A stretch of 49,474 nucleotides of DNA from Francisella sp. SYW-9 (GCF_008711465.1 NZ_VXKQ01000013.1:1-49474); one strand, 5' to 3'. Shown: positions 16,146 to 25,901, counted from the stretch's first letter. A program made the numbers and translations. Notes: a model not told the origin generated them from the sequence alone.

Positions 16146-16608
16146 TATCCGTCCCCTTTGAAATTATAAAACCCGCATCTTTAAGTAAATTCTTAGCTAT
16201 TGAAATAGCATCTATGTCTTTAACTGAGTCTTGATACTCTTTAAGTTCTTGTTGTGAAATATCCTTAGCATCAACCATATATTTTGTATTAGCTATGAAA
16301 CTTAAAGCTTCTACTGGGTATGAAGTCTTTGATATATATTTTTCTTTAGCTGATTTCTTATCTAAAAATTTATTGGTTCGTACCCCAGACTCAATATATA
16401 TAGTTGTACCTATTTTTGCGTATTCATCTATCTGGTCAGCTAACCTGTCATACGCTACAAAATTAATATACTCAACATGGCCCATAATGTTATAAGCCAC
16501 TGAAAATTTAATAAATCTCTTGCCATTATGTGAGCTATGCTTACCTAATCTTGAGATTCTTCCTTGTGATGAGAGCTTTATATAGCAACCACTTAATAAA
16601 TCATTCAT
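16138..16608 (-). CDS. SSB-like OB-fold protein inside the T4SS operon
   Basis: A 156-residue protein starting MNDLLSGCYIKLSSQGRIS. Its first 100 residues follow the SSB pattern (GRISRLGKHSSHNGKRFIKF; INFVAYDRLADQIDEYAKIG), with a helical C-terminal part instead of the acidic SSB tail. It probably binds single-stranded DNA or works as an OB-fold adaptor. The start at 16608 has GGAG six bases upstream and follows the TraU-like stop. It separates two genes that are normally adjacent in GI-type systems. It is distinct from the leading-region ssb. Confidence 0.75.
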   Translation of the reverse strand: MNDLLSGCYIKLSSQGRISRLGKHSSHNGKRFIKFSVAYNIMGHVEYINFVAYDRLADQIDEYAKIGTTIYIESGVRTNKFLDKKSAKEKYISKTSYPVEALSFIANTKYMVDAKDISQQELKEYQDSVKDIDAISIAKNLLKDAGFIISKGTDNE

Positions 16609-16610
16609 TA

Positions 16611-17606
16611 TTAGCTCCAATCTATTACATCAGTCAAAGTACCAGGATATTGAACACATCCTTTATACTTGCGCCAAACTAACCAAACAAAACGATTCTT
16701 GCCTTTAATAGCTTCATCAACCTTATATGATTTATAAAACCACTCTGCTGATGTAAGATCGTTAAAACCTATTTCATCTTTATCAAACTGACTTTCAACT
16801 GATGGATATATCAATTGAAATCTTGCAGTGTCATTATCATTAATAGTTGGTGTTGAAGTTATATGACAATATGTACCACAAGGTGAACCTTCTAGTGATG
16901 GGGTATATATATGTGCCGCTATGCTAGTTTTTGAGGTAACTATTGATAATGCACGCTCTGCAATGACCGCAGCTGCTTTAAACTCAGAGTTTTGTGCTAT
17001 TACTCCATAACGAGGATATAAAGATCCCCATGGAGCTAAACTACTTCCTATATTATTCATACCAGGAATGTATGAGCTAGGATGTAATGCTATTTCTAAA
17101 GCAGGGTCATGCCATAAATACATATCCAAAAATGATGAATAATAAGGTAGATAAGGTATCGTTGCTGGAGGTAAATTCCATGGTGTTACTGAGGATACTA
17201 ATAAAGCCCCTGGATTACCCTCTATATCAACTTGAAAAAACTTATTCATATTTGCAGAGCCTGGATTTTGACCAAAATTACCAGCGCCACCAGAGAGTCC
17301 AGTAATACTAACTGTTTGAGCTTGCCCAGCTGCATTAAAAGCTTGATCTTGCATATTCAAATTAAGTACTGGATTCTTACCAAGTCTTGGAAATACTGAT
17401 ATTAATAAATCAGGAATATATTCTGTTACTAGTGGTGTCTCCATTACAAATGGATAAATCTCTGTTGCCCATGTACAACCACCAACCACATTATATTTTG
17501 AATAAGAAGCCATACCAGCCATCTCATCCATAGCCATATTTAAGGTATTAAGGCTATAGCCATTAATAGCTGATAATAAGATTATTAATAACAGTAGCTT
17601 TTTCAT
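16611..17606 (-). CDS. TraU-like T4SS protein (TIGR03756, PFL_4710, DUF1527)
   Basis: A 331-residue exported protein with a signal peptide (about 1-18). The segment VGGCTWATEIYPFVMETPLV followed by IPDLLISVFPRLGKNP corresponds to the start of the mature TIGR03756 family; further Cys residues (SPCGTYCHI, KGCVQ) suggest disulfides. In F, TraU is periplasmic and needed mainly for DNA transfer. The start overlaps the stop of the upstream gene by ATGA. Confidence 0.85.
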   Translation of the reverse strand: MKKLLLLIILLSAINGYSLNTLNMAMDEMAGMASYSKYNVVGGCTWATEIYPFVMETPLVTEYIPDLLISVFPRLGKNPVLNLNMQDQAFNAAGQAQTVSITGLSGGAGNFGQNPGSANMNKFFQVDIEGNPGALLVSSVTPWNLPPATIPYLPYYSSFLDMYLWHDPALEIALHPSSYIPGMNNIGSSLAPWGSLYPRYGVIAQNSEFKAAAVIAERALSIVTSKTSIAAHIYTPSLEGSPCGTYCHITSTPTINDNDTARFQLIYPSVESQFDKDEIGFNDLTSAEWFYKSYKVDEAIKGKNRFVWLVWRKYKGCVQYPGTLTDVIDWS

Positions 17607-17983
17607 TGATAATGCCCTTGTCTGTATTTATTAATAGCTGTATTAATATTGGTTGTGCCATAGACAACATATTTTGAGTCAATAACTATTGCTGGTAAAC
17701 TCTTAAGCCCATAAACACTCATCTTTGAGCTATCCTCAAAGTCTTTTTTATATTGCTTTTTATGTTTTTGAACAAACTCTTTAGCTATTTGTTCTCTATT
17801 AGATAAATCTTGTGATACAGCTTGGGATAATTCTTTATTAAGCTTTTTCTCACAGCCAACATGATAAATTTTGACTTGAGAGGAAAACTCAACCTCTTGA
17901 TTACAAGGTACAAATACCTCTAGCTTTTGACTATAAGCACTTATAGATACGAATATCATTAATATAAAAATTAACTTTTGCAT
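17603..17983 (-). CDS. Thioredoxin-like T4SS protein (TIGR03757, DUF1525)
   Basis: A 126-residue exported protein: signal peptide to about residue 18, one Cys pair (VPCNQE and VGCEKK), and the family ending GLKSLPAIVIDSKYVVYG, which is the cis-Pro region of a thioredoxin-like fold. It is periplasmic and probably helps fold or assemble disulfide-rich channel proteins such as the TraU- and TraG-like partners. Overlaps the 3' end of traC. Confidence 0.82.
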   Translation of the reverse strand: MQKLIFILMIFVSISAYSQKLEVFVPCNQEVEFSSQVKIYHVGCEKKLNKELSQAVSQDLSNREQIAKEFVQKHKKQYKKDFEDSSKMSVYGLKSLPAIVIDSKYVVYGTTNINTAINKYRQGHYQ

Positions 17984-20841
17984 AAATTTAAATCCTTAAT
18001 TGCTTGTTCAACAGATGGCTCTTCACCTCTAGCTATTTGAGCCTGAATAAATGCTGCAACTACTTCAGAGGTATTGAATTTTTTCGCAATTTCTTTACGC
18101 GCTTGTTTTTCATTTGGTTCATTCATAGCCATATATAGAGGCTCTTGAAGTACAACGTTACGACAAAGCATTGATCTTGTTTGATTGACAACTAATGACT
18201 CGGTATATTTACCTTTCTCATTTTTGATACTTCTTGCTAAAGGTAGTGATCTTTCACCTAATCCTGAAAGCATTTTAGCCACATTTTGTAGTACAGTATC
18301 ATCGTTAAAAGATAGAATTTCATAATGCTCAAAGTTATTTAATAACTTATATGCAACACCTGTAAAATCTGCTGGATCTTGAGTTAAAAGCTTAAGATCT
18401 AAACCAATCTTACGCGACATCTTAGCGCATTGTGTTATTTGGACTGCTGTTAAATCTTGTGATAATGGAATATGACACTCATCTATAACTACTTTGGTTA
18501 ATCTTTTTGAATTCTGTCTAGCTTCACATAAGCTCATATGTTGAGATATATAATTATTCATAGCCAAAGCTCTACTTGCCTTTGAGCTTTCACTATCAGT
18601 TTTCCAAATCCCTAATTCAAAATATGAGACATCTACCACCTTAAATGGTTTAGCTTGGCGATTGAAATATAAACGGTTGAGTGCATTGTTTAAGAATGAA
18701 TTAAACCCTGCATATAATACATCACACCTTTCTGCTTTATTACGTTCTAAAGGATTATTTGAAGTAGCTAAACTATGGGCTTTTTCATAAAGCCTTTTTT
18801 CAATATCTTCAGGTAATAATTGTCTATTTTGATCGGCTATCTCTAGCATTAGCTCTTGGATAACATCAATAAGATCACGCTTATGTTGATCATTAAGGCA
18901 AGCCTCAGCCATACTCTTACCATTACAAGCAATAATCAAAGCTGAATTTAAGAACTCAGCTATATAATCACGCTGCTCGACTTCTTCTAATTCCTGGACT
19001 TCTTCTTGATTATCTGAAGTATGTTTAACAAAAATATTTTCTGATTTTTCAATTGCTTCTTGTAATGCTAATTCACGTTCTAATTCACGTAAATCTGCAA
19101 GCATTTGATGTTGCTCTAACCATTCTTTGGTAAACATAAAAGGGTTTAAAGAAACCTCAGGAAGTTTACCTTTCTCAGGCATCCTAATTTCAATCTTATT
19201 AACGCTTAAATCTTGTGATTCTAAGAAATCAACAACAAATTCAAATGATTTACCTGCATCAATAATAACCATATATGGCTTGATTAAAGCCATTTCAGCT
19301 ATAATCTCACTTGCCTGATTAACAGATTTACCTGAACCTGTAGTCCCTAAAGTTAGCTCATGTCTATTGTTTTTCTTATCTGAGTTTGGATTTTTATATC
19401 TTATCTCTCCATTACGATTATATTTAATATATAAAGGAATCTCAGCACCTGAAGTTCTACCGTAACCTATAGGAGCTAAACTAGCTAAATCTTCTACTGT
19501 TGTTTTTCTTGAGCATCTATAATACTCATCAAATATATAATCATAATTACCTGGTAGAAATCTAACAAATTTATCTAATCTATCTAAATCATAATCTTCT
19601 CTTAAAACTTCATATGGTAAATGCTCTAATGATGTTTTAACTTCTGTTTCTCTAATTTCTAAGTCTTCTTCTGATAAAGCAGAGATATAACATCCTGCTA
19701 TTGTTGGATACACATAGTTTTTATGTAAAAATTGATTTCTAAAGTGTTCTATCTCAACTAAAGTCGCTTGAGCATCTAATGTCCCTGATCTTTTAGCATC
19801 TATTTCTTTTTTCTCAAATTCCTTTTCTATGTCATATTTAGAGATAGCTAAAAATGATAGATAAAATTCAGTGTTTAATGGTAATTCATCTAACCATGCT
19901 TTAGCTAAAGCATTTTCAGTTTGTAATTCAGCTGTGGTTTTACCGATTTTTGGGCTAGTTTTTAAGGCTAAAGCTGATATGAATTGATGATAGGTATCAC
20001 CTATCTTCCATATCCCTTTTTCTTTATTTGATTTAATAGGTGCTGCTAATGCATTAGCTACCAAATTATAGCCATAAGCACGATCTTTACGCTCTACAAA
20101 AGGATTTTTCTTTAAATACTCTTTAGGAGTAAGACCATCAATTTGCATATGAAACTTATGAAATAACCACTCAAAATATTCTTTATCATCAATACGCTTA
20201 TACTTAACATCAAAGCTTGATAAAGTATTTAATCTTGTTTCAATAGCCTTTCTTATTGAAATAATTTCTTTAAATGCTTTTTCATACGAATTTTTCTTAT
20301 TAATCCTATAGAATACTAAACGGACCTTTCTTACCTTACCTCTAAATAAATTACCTTGAGTATCATTAAATAATCCTTCTTCTTTTGTAACATAATCAAA
20401 GTGCTTATCTACTAAATTAAGATATGTTTTTGTTAATTTAGTATCTTTAAGCTCTTCATCAATAGAGTTAACTATTCTTTGATATTCAGATGAAAAATCA
20501 TTTTCATCTTTAGCATACATTTGCACTATCCAAGGTGATTCATCTTGGGTTAATTGCGGAAATACCGATATTAAGTTAAAAATATTTTCACGATATGTCT
20601 TTAACTGTTCATCTGTAGCTCCTTCTGTAGCTATACCTTTAATCTCAAACATAGCTACTGGAGTTTTAGCATCTGATAACCAAAATAACTCTCTTTTATG
20701 ATCATATTCAGCTATACGTATTTCTCTAGCTAATGATGGTGGTACTTGAAAGCTTTTAGCACCTTTCTTACGTGACTCAAAGTCCCTAAAATCATAAAAT
20801 CCTTTAATACCACTTAAAGTTTGTTTTATCGTTTGTATCAT
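17971..20841 (-). CDS. traC: TraC/VirB4-type secretion ATPase (TIGR03744)
   Basis: The 956-residue assembly ATPase of the T4SS, located at the cytosolic face of the inner membrane. An N-terminal TraC domain (about 30-450) precedes the motor: Walker A GTTGSGKS at 499-506, Walker B VVIDECHI near 795, and a downstream RKIGLDLKLLTQDPADF motif. An acidic Glu-rich insertion (near 620-640) is variable in the family. It powers pilus assembly and substrate movement. Overlaps both neighbours. Confidence 0.93.
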   Translation of the reverse strand: MIQTIKQTLSGIKGFYDFRDFESRKKGAKSFQVPPSLAREIRIAEYDHKRELFWLSDAKTPVAMFEIKGIATEGATDEQLKTYRENIFNLISVFPQLTQDESPWIVQMYAKDENDFSSEYQRIVNSIDEELKDTKLTKTYLNLVDKHFDYVTKEEGLFNDTQGNLFRGKVRKVRLVFYRINKKNSYEKAFKEIISIRKAIETRLNTLSSFDVKYKRIDDKEYFEWLFHKFHMQIDGLTPKEYLKKNPFVERKDRAYGYNLVANALAAPIKSNKEKGIWKIGDTYHQFISALALKTSPKIGKTTAELQTENALAKAWLDELPLNTEFYLSFLAISKYDIEKEFEKKEIDAKRSGTLDAQATLVEIEHFRNQFLHKNYVYPTIAGCYISALSEEDLEIRETEVKTSLEHLPYEVLREDYDLDRLDKFVRFLPGNYDYIFDEYYRCSRKTTVEDLASLAPIGYGRTSGAEIPLYIKYNRNGEIRYKNPNSDKKNNRHELTLGTTGSGKSVNQASEIIAEMALIKPYMVIIDAGKSFEFVVDFLESQDLSVNKIEIRMPEKGKLPEVSLNPFMFTKEWLEQHQMLADLRELERELALQEAIEKSENIFVKHTSDNQEEVQELEEVEQRDYIAEFLNSALIIACNGKSMAEACLNDQHKRDLIDVIQELMLEIADQNRQLLPEDIEKRLYEKAHSLATSNNPLERNKAERCDVLYAGFNSFLNNALNRLYFNRQAKPFKVVDVSYFELGIWKTDSESSKASRALAMNNYISQHMSLCEARQNSKRLTKVVIDECHIPLSQDLTAVQITQCAKMSRKIGLDLKLLTQDPADFTGVAYKLLNNFEHYEILSFNDDTVLQNVAKMLSGLGERSLPLARSIKNEKGKYTESLVVNQTRSMLCRNVVLQEPLYMAMNEPNEKQARKEIAKKFNTSEVVAAFIQAQIARGEEPSVEQAIKDLNLCKS

Positions 20842-21275
20842 TGGTACACCTTTGAATTTAAACCTGTTAAAACTTCACTTGGTAAAGCATAATGATTATT
20901 TTTATACATACTCATCGTTGTATAAGTACCGTGTACTGGTAAACCATTTTGAAAATGAGGATAGATATAAAGTAGTATTTGTGGGTTAGGTAACATCGGA
21001 AAATTAGCATTAAAATCCGCCTGTTCTTTTGTAAGATCTGGATTTAATATCACGCCATTCATACTCGGGATTAGTATTTTTTTAGGCTTAATTAAATTAC
21101 TTTTTGTACTATTAGGATCTGTTATTGAACCTTCATGTACTATATGATCTGTATTATCATGCATAGCTGCTTGATATGACTCATATACAGTAGGAGCATC
21201 TGGTGGTGGTGGCGCTGGCTTTAAAGAACAAGAGCCAAGAACCAATATTAATGTTATCAATAATACTCTTTTCAT
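20838..21275 (-). CDS. TraV-like T4SS lipoprotein (TIGR03751)
   Basis: A 145-residue outer-membrane lipoprotein with signal ending LVLGSC (lipidated Cys16). The Pro-rich start of the mature chain and the C-terminal block FPMLPNPQILLYIYPHF then YALPSEV are the TIGR03751 signature. By analogy with TraV it anchors the secretin-like TraK/TraB core in the outer membrane. It overlaps traC by four bases and follows the traB-like gene by about ten. Confidence 0.87.
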   Translation of the reverse strand: MKRVLLITLILVLGSCSLKPAPPPPDAPTVYESYQAAMHDNTDHIVHEGSITDPNSTKSNLIKPKKILIPSMNGVILNPDLTKEQADFNANFPMLPNPQILLYIYPHFQNGLPVHGTYTTMSMYKNNHYALPSEVLTGLNSKVYQ

Positions 21276-21284
21276 AACTTTTCC

Positions 21285-22685
21285 TTAAAATATATTGCTA
21301 GACATATCTTGTTGATCAACATTAACTAAATGATGATCAAGCTTTCTACCATGCTTGTCATAATCAAAATCAACCTGTTTAGTTATCACAACATTAAATT
21401 TCTTAAGTGACTTGGTTTTATTGTTGTAAGCTCTAGCTACAACATAATCAAAAACATTCTTAAAATAGTTCTCAAACTCTTTAGAAGCCTCAGTTGAAGC
21501 GTTATTAATACCTTGACCTGCTGCATATAAAGGAACATTTTTAATTGATGTAAATAAACTTGCTGTTCCTTGATTACTTAAAGTTGTTAAACCACCTTGT
21601 GATACTGCCGCTCCTATACCTGAGACAGCGCCTGATAACCCAACACCTGCTAATCTTAGGCCTAAAGATGAATATCTAGTACCTGGAATTTGTGGTGATC
21701 CAGTAGCTGTACTAATATAGCCATAGCTTTGATCAGTGCTTGAATTCTTAGAGTCTCCACCAACAGTTGAGATAGTGCCATCTGGAAATATATAAGTTAA
21801 AGTTTTAACCTTACATGACACAGAACTAGACATAATATCGCCCATACATACAACCACACCCATAATATGATCAACCTCTGGAGGTAATGAAAAATCTTTG
21901 GATGTAATATTTTTTCTGCCAACTACAAATGTAGCTTCATAAGGAGTATAGATACTATGATCATTTCCTGTTGGTACTCTACCCACTAAATCATTTAAAA
22001 AAGTAACACCAGTAAATACTGTTGGGTTAGGTATTGTAAAAGCAGGCTTTGGTTTTTTATCTTTATTCTCAAAAATATCTGGATTTTGAGTATTTGTAGT
22101 ACCTGCAAATAGTTTTTGCTTTGATTTATCATCTGTTTGTAGTGACTGATCTGATATCCATACAGTATGGGGCGATGTGTTTTGTTGAGTTGCAGGGATA
22201 GTAGAATCACCATTACCTACATTAAAAGAATCATCATTATTATCAAACATTGATTGTGTGTTTGTATAAGATTGACCTTGATTTGATGAATTCACCTTAG
22301 TAGTCTGACTATTACTTTTTATCTGCTTGTTATTCTTAAATTTATTAATCTCATCTTGGACCTGCTTAATAGCAGAGTTCAAATACTCCTTAACACCTGC
22401 ATTATCATTAGTATTACTTGCACCTTGTTGTGCCTTCATCTGATTCTGTAAGTCATTAACCTGTGCTTGTAAGCTTTGGATAACCTTATTAGAGTTGGTT
22501 AATTGATGTGATAGCTCATTAGCAGCATTCGAGCCTATATCTTGGTATGGTAGTGTATTTTGATTAGCAGAATTATGCTTTGGTGCAATATCCCCAGCTT
22601 TAAAAGAGAAGTAACTAAATACCACTAATATAAGTATTATAAAAATCACCGCTATAACTATATACCTAAGATTTCTACCTTTCAT
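21285..22685 (-). CDS. TraB/VirB10-like core protein (TIGR03752, PFL_4705)
   Basis: A 466-residue envelope-spanning protein. One N-terminal membrane helix (about 9-29) is followed by a coiled coil (VIQSLQAQVNDLQNQMKAQ), a low-complexity Asn/Gln/Lys linker, and a C-terminal beta-barrel-type domain (about 235-440) containing VVVCMGDIMSSSVSCKVKTL. It links inner and outer membrane in the T4SS core complex. Start overlaps the traK-like stop. Confidence 0.88.
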   Translation of the reverse strand: MKGRNLRYIVIAVIFIILILVVFSYFSFKAGDIAPKHNSANQNTLPYQDIGSNAANELSHQLTNSNKVIQSLQAQVNDLQNQMKAQQGASNTNDNAGVKEYLNSAIKQVQDEINKFKNNKQIKSNSQTTKVNSSNQGQSYTNTQSMFDNNDDSFNVGNGDSTIPATQQNTSPHTVWISDQSLQTDDKSKQKLFAGTTNTQNPDIFENKDKKPKPAFTIPNPTVFTGVTFLNDLVGRVPTGNDHSIYTPYEATFVVGRKNITSKDFSLPPEVDHIMGVVVCMGDIMSSSVSCKVKTLTYIFPDGTISTVGGDSKNSSTDQSYGYISTATGSPQIPGTRYSSLGLRLAGVGLSGAVSGIGAAVSQGGLTTLSNQGTASLFTSIKNVPLYAAGQGINNASTEASKEFENYFKNVFDYVVARAYNNKTKSLKKFNVVITKQVDFDYDKHGRKLDHHLVNVDQQDMSSNIF

Positions 22686-23466
22686 TTATAGACTCCAAAT
22701 CACATGTACTTTTATATACAGATATAAAATCATTCTTAGATAGTAGAAATAACATGCTACTATCATGAGCAGTACCTGCCTTACTTAACTTTGAAATTGG
22801 AAAAAATATTGAACCTGTCCAATTACCACAAATATCAATTGGTTTTTGAGTATTTGGATCAATTAAATTAACTGAAATTGGTAAATTATTCTTTAGATAA
22901 ATTGCTGTTACAGTTAATGATCCGCTTGTATAACTATTTAAAGGTATAGCTGTAATACTATCATCTGCAAATAACTTATAGTTCTTCGTATGGAATCTCA
23001 TTGATTCTTGTATGTTTGGATTATCTGATAATAATCTCTTAGGGGCATAGTACTGCTGAACTGTATATTGAATTAAATCTTGCATGCTCACAGCATTAGA
23101 TTTAAAAGGATTATCAGACTTTTGAACTGGTTTTGTATAAATAACTTGAACTGGTTCAGTTGAAGCTTTTTCTTGTGCTGATAAATTAATAAATATAATC
23201 TTATTATTAGCTGTTCTAAGCTTAATCTGTACAGGTTTAAATGATCTTTTTGCTGTAAGATATAAAGTATCATTAGCATTTTGGACATCTAATACCTGTA
23301 ATAAATTTGAATTTAAACCAACCTTTACAGATTCTGGAAAGCTCACATATATTTGCTTTGACACTGGTAAAACAATATTTAATGGCGCTTTATTCCAAAC
23401 TAATACTCTGCTATAGCCAACACTAAAAATACTAATGAATAATAGTGTTATTAATACTCTCTTCAT
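22675..23466 (-). CDS. TraK/VirB9-like secretin protein (TIGR03749, DUF3438)
   Basis: A 263-residue exported protein with signal peptide (to about 19). The mature start LVWNKAPLNIVLPV and the repeated beta strands LYLTAKRSFKPVQIKL fit DUF3438. It forms the outer-membrane ring of the core complex with the TraB- and TraV-like proteins. AAGGAG ribosome site; it directly follows the TraE-like gene and overlaps the next. Confidence 0.87.
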   Translation of the reverse strand: MKRVLITLLFISIFSVGYSRVLVWNKAPLNIVLPVSKQIYVSFPESVKVGLNSNLLQVLDVQNANDTLYLTAKRSFKPVQIKLRTANNKIIFINLSAQEKASTEPVQVIYTKPVQKSDNPFKSNAVSMQDLIQYTVQQYYAPKRLLSDNPNIQESMRFHTKNYKLFADDSITAIPLNSYTSGSLTVTAIYLKNNLPISVNLIDPNTQKPIDICGNWTGSIFFPISKLSKAGTAHDSSMLFLLSKNDFISVYKSTCDLESINER

Positions 23467-24116
23467 TAGATGTTCTCCTTATTTGTATAGATCTTTGTTT
23501 TATATAACCTATCTAGGGCTAATCCATAAGAGTTCGGATATTTAGTAACATAAAATGTAATTTCTTGTTCTAGTTCATACTCAACTTTAGTATCAGTGAT
23601 ATCTTGTTGACTCAAAGCATCTTTAGAATCAGGCGGATTATAATAAAATCTTGATATAAATCTTTGTTTAACTAACCAACCACCATCTACTTTTTTAACA
23701 TTATTGTTAAATTTATCCGATGTCGGCACCGTAACTACAACATAGTTTTTAAGATATCCTTTATTATTTAAGTTAATTAAAATCCGCTTAAACTGATTTC
23801 TAAATGCTGGACTTAAATATAAAGAATCTTTTTTAAGATTATTAATAGAATCAACGGCTCCATCATTTGGCCATGAATTCAATTTCGACCACTCTTGTGA
23901 AACAAAGTTTAATAATCTTATCGGTTGGACTTCATTTGGGTTAATTAAAGTTATAGTACTATCAGGATTATGTTGCCATATATCCATATGATCAGGATAG
24001 CTAACTATCTTAGATATAAGATAAACATTAAATGCCATACTAATAACTAAGCAGCTAATACATATAACTAAAGCTAGCTTCATATTTCCTAATGCACTAA
24101 AAAAAGGTTTACTCAT
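23466..24116 (-). CDS. TraE/VirB8-like protein (TIGR03746, DUF2895)
   Basis: A 216-residue bitopic inner-membrane protein: short cytosolic N terminus (MSKPFFSALGNMKLAL), a transmembrane helix at about 13-35, then a periplasmic NTF2-like domain. The ATG at 24116 is preferred, with GGAG six bases upstream inside the previous gene; the frame itself runs further. Scaffold between the inner-membrane platform and the core complex. Confidence 0.85.
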   Translation of the reverse strand: MSKPFFSALGNMKLALVICISCLVISMAFNVYLISKIVSYPDHMDIWQHNPDSTITLINPNEVQPIRLLNFVSQEWSKLNSWPNDGAVDSINNLKKDSLYLSPAFRNQFKRILINLNNKGYLKNYVVVTVPTSDKFNNNVKKVDGGWLVKQRFISRFYYNPPDSKDALSQQDITDTKVEYELEQEITFYVTKYPNSYGLALDRLYKTKIYTNKENI

Positions 24117-24456
24117 AGTGTCTCCAAGTACCATTTCTATATATTGTTTTATCGCTAACAAAACCTAATCTGTAAAGTAGACTCTTTTTAAATATCTTTC
24201 TTTCTAAATAACCAAATGGTGTGCCTTGCTTTTTCTTTGCTAATGAAGATAATTTTAAAAAGCTATATAACCCACCTGTACAAAACCCAAAACAAAATGA
24301 AAAAATAGTTACTGCTATAGGAGTACCAAAAATGCCAAATAGTAAAACCCAAAATATTCCATGATAAACAATAAGCTTTATCACAGTAGATAATATCTCG
24401 TACTGAGTTAAACCTTTCCACGCTGTAGGATGCTGGTTAATTAGATTAGGTATCAT
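24109..24456 (-). CDS. TraL/VirB3-like membrane protein (TIGR03750, DUF3487)
   Basis: A 115-residue protein with two adjacent hydrophobic segments (about 28-45 and 48-70) and the basic DUF3487 tail that ends in IYRNGTWRHYE. Inner-membrane platform component next to the TraC ATPase. Its start overlaps the pilin-like gene stop (TAATG) and its end overlaps the TraE-like gene. Confidence 0.85.
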   Translation of the reverse strand: MIPNLINQHPTAWKGLTQYEILSTVIKLIVYHGIFWVLLFGIFGTPIAVTIFSFCFGFCTGGLYSFLKLSSLAKKKQGTPFGYLERKIFKKSLLYRLGFVSDKTIYRNGTWRHYE

Positions 24457-24836
24457 TACGAAATCTCTTTAATTGCTAAAGTAATAGCTAAGATTAATAA
24501 TCCAGAGCCAATAATCACACATGATATTGCCGATATAGCCTTACCTAATTTATGATGCCCTTTTTTGGATGGATCATCTTCATCATGTAAAATTGATCTA
24601 ATTACAATTGCAGCTGATATATATAGTGCTAAAGCTACTATAATGCATACGATAAACACTGCTTTCATAGCTAATGTCCCAGCACTATTTAATGCATCAC
24701 CATTAGTAGATGGATCAAAGCCTAAATCTGGAACTGGATTAGAACTATAATCTATCGCAAAACTGCTAACTGGAAATATCAAAAAACAGAATATTATTTG
24801 ACAAATTCTAGTGTATGGATTAGGTATTATTTTCAT
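24456..24836 (-). CDS. T4SS pilin-like protein (TIGR03745, DUF2976)
   Basis: A 126-residue protein with a signal peptide (about 1-27) and two membrane segments (about 57-80 and 98-122) separated by a short charged loop (DDPSKKGHHK), the topology of TraA/VirB2-type pilins. In GI-type elements this gene encodes the likely subunit of the conjugative filament. Good AAGGAG ribosome site; followed without gap by the DUF3487 gene. Confidence 0.83.
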   Translation of the reverse strand: MKIIPNPYTRICQIIFCFLIFPVSSFAIDYSSNPVPDLGFDPSTNGDALNSAGTLAMKAVFIVCIIVALALYISAAIVIRSILHDEDDPSKKGHHKLGKAISAISCVIIGSGLLILAITLAIKEIS

Positions 24837-24849
24837 CTTATTTTCTCCT

Positions 24850-25089
24850 TTATATTAAAAGTAAACCTGTAAATAATGCTAAAAGTGTTAGGATAATTAC
24901 TATTGATATAATCATCTCCAGCACAGTCACTTCCCCTTTCTTATTTTGAAAGTTCAAAAATAAAACTAATAAAGCACTACAAACAACAAATATTAAAAAG
25001 CCGACAAGTTTGATCGTAAAATTAAAGTGATCTACAGGTATAGTAGATACCGCATCAAATATGGCTTTCTCTTTTGAATCTAAAGTCAT
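24850..25089 (-). CDS. Small T4SS membrane protein (TIGR03758, DUF3262)
   Basis: A 79-residue protein with two transmembrane helices (about 25-45 and 57-78) and a short polar N terminus, as in DUF3262. It accompanies the pilin gene in GI-type systems and has been suggested as a second pilin-like or platform subunit. Overlaps the RAQPRD gene by four bases, with GGAGAG upstream. Confidence 0.82.
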   Translation of the reverse strand: MTLDSKEKAIFDAVSTIPVDHFNFTIKLVGFLIFVVCSALLVLFLNFQNKKGEVTVLEMIISIVIILTLLALFTGLLLI

Positions 25090-25388
25090 TTATTCTCTCC
25101 ATAATGGCCATTAAGAGTTTGGATACTACTTGGCAAAACTCTTGTATCATTAATATAATCTTGTATACCTTTTTGGATTGTTTGAATATCAGCTGTTAAT
25201 GCTTGATAATTAAAACTTTGGACATGCTCCCCTACATCAGCTTGTCGTGCCTTTTGAACATTTTGTAAGACTGATGAAAGCTCTAAATCTACTCTAGATA
25301 AATAAATCCTACTATCGGTACTAGCGTAGCTAAAACTAATAACTATCATTGTCAAAATACTTACTATTAATGATCTTTTTAGCATCAT
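25086..25388 (-). CDS. RAQPRD-family integrative element protein (TIGR01690)
   Basis: A 100-residue exported protein with signal peptide (to about 23). The helical body (LQNVQKARQADVGEHVQSF) and the C-terminal DYINDTRVLPSSIQTLNGHY correspond to the RAQPRD family, although the name motif itself is changed to RVLPSS. Periplasmic; exact role unknown. Two ATGs are adjacent; the second has the better ribosome-site spacing. Confidence 0.8.
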   Translation of the reverse strand: MMLKRSLIVSILTMIVISFSYASTDSRIYLSRVDLELSSVLQNVQKARQADVGEHVQSFNYQALTADIQTIQKGIQDYINDTRVLPSSIQTLNGHYGENK

Positions 25389-25394
25389 AAGCCC

Positions 25395-25901
25395 CTACTG
25401 TTGGATTACTGTTTTTGTTATTAAAACTGGATAATGTTTAATCCCATAAACACGATGAAATTGATCGCCATCTATAGGTACAGCCTTAATACCTGTAGCT
25501 TTAGTAAATTCGTCATATACACTCTTATCCTTGCAATTAATAATGAAATAATTAGGATTAATTTGACTTAACTGTGAAGATCTTAATTTAAGCCATCTAT
25601 AACTTGGTTTATCACAACCAATTAAAGCTATCGCACGTGAAAAATACTTAAAGTTAACTTCCCTGTTCTGAACTCTACCTAGGGTTATATCTTGCGTACG
25701 AACTGAGTAGCTATTAGTAATAGCTTGTCTAATTTGTTGTCTTAATAATCTTACTTCTTGAGACTGTGAAGGAGCATTCTTTTGAATCGCCTCTTCAGTA
25801 GAGTTAACTGAATTAGTATCACCTGTGAAATCCGCAATAGTCTCTAACGAATACCCTAAAGAAAGACTAAATATTAATAATAAAAATACTCTTTGTATCA
25901 T
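25395..25901 (-). CDS. TIGR03765 (PFL_4695) conjugative element protein
   Basis: A 168-residue exported protein, signal peptide to about 18. The C-terminal block GIKHYPVLITKTVIQQ is the recognisable family signature, preceded by the beta-alpha pattern FSRAIALIGCDKPSYRWLK. Conserved in GI-type transfer modules; periplasmic, with unknown biochemical role. Overlaps its upstream neighbour by ATGA. Confidence 0.82.
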   Translation of the reverse strand: MIQRVFLLLIFSLSLGYSLETIADFTGDTNSVNSTEEAIQKNAPSQSQEVRLLRQQIRQAITNSYSVRTQDITLGRVQNREVNFKYFSRAIALIGCDKPSYRWLKLRSSQLSQINPNYFIINCKDKSVYDEFTKATGIKAVPIDGDQFHRVYGIKHYPVLITKTVIQQ

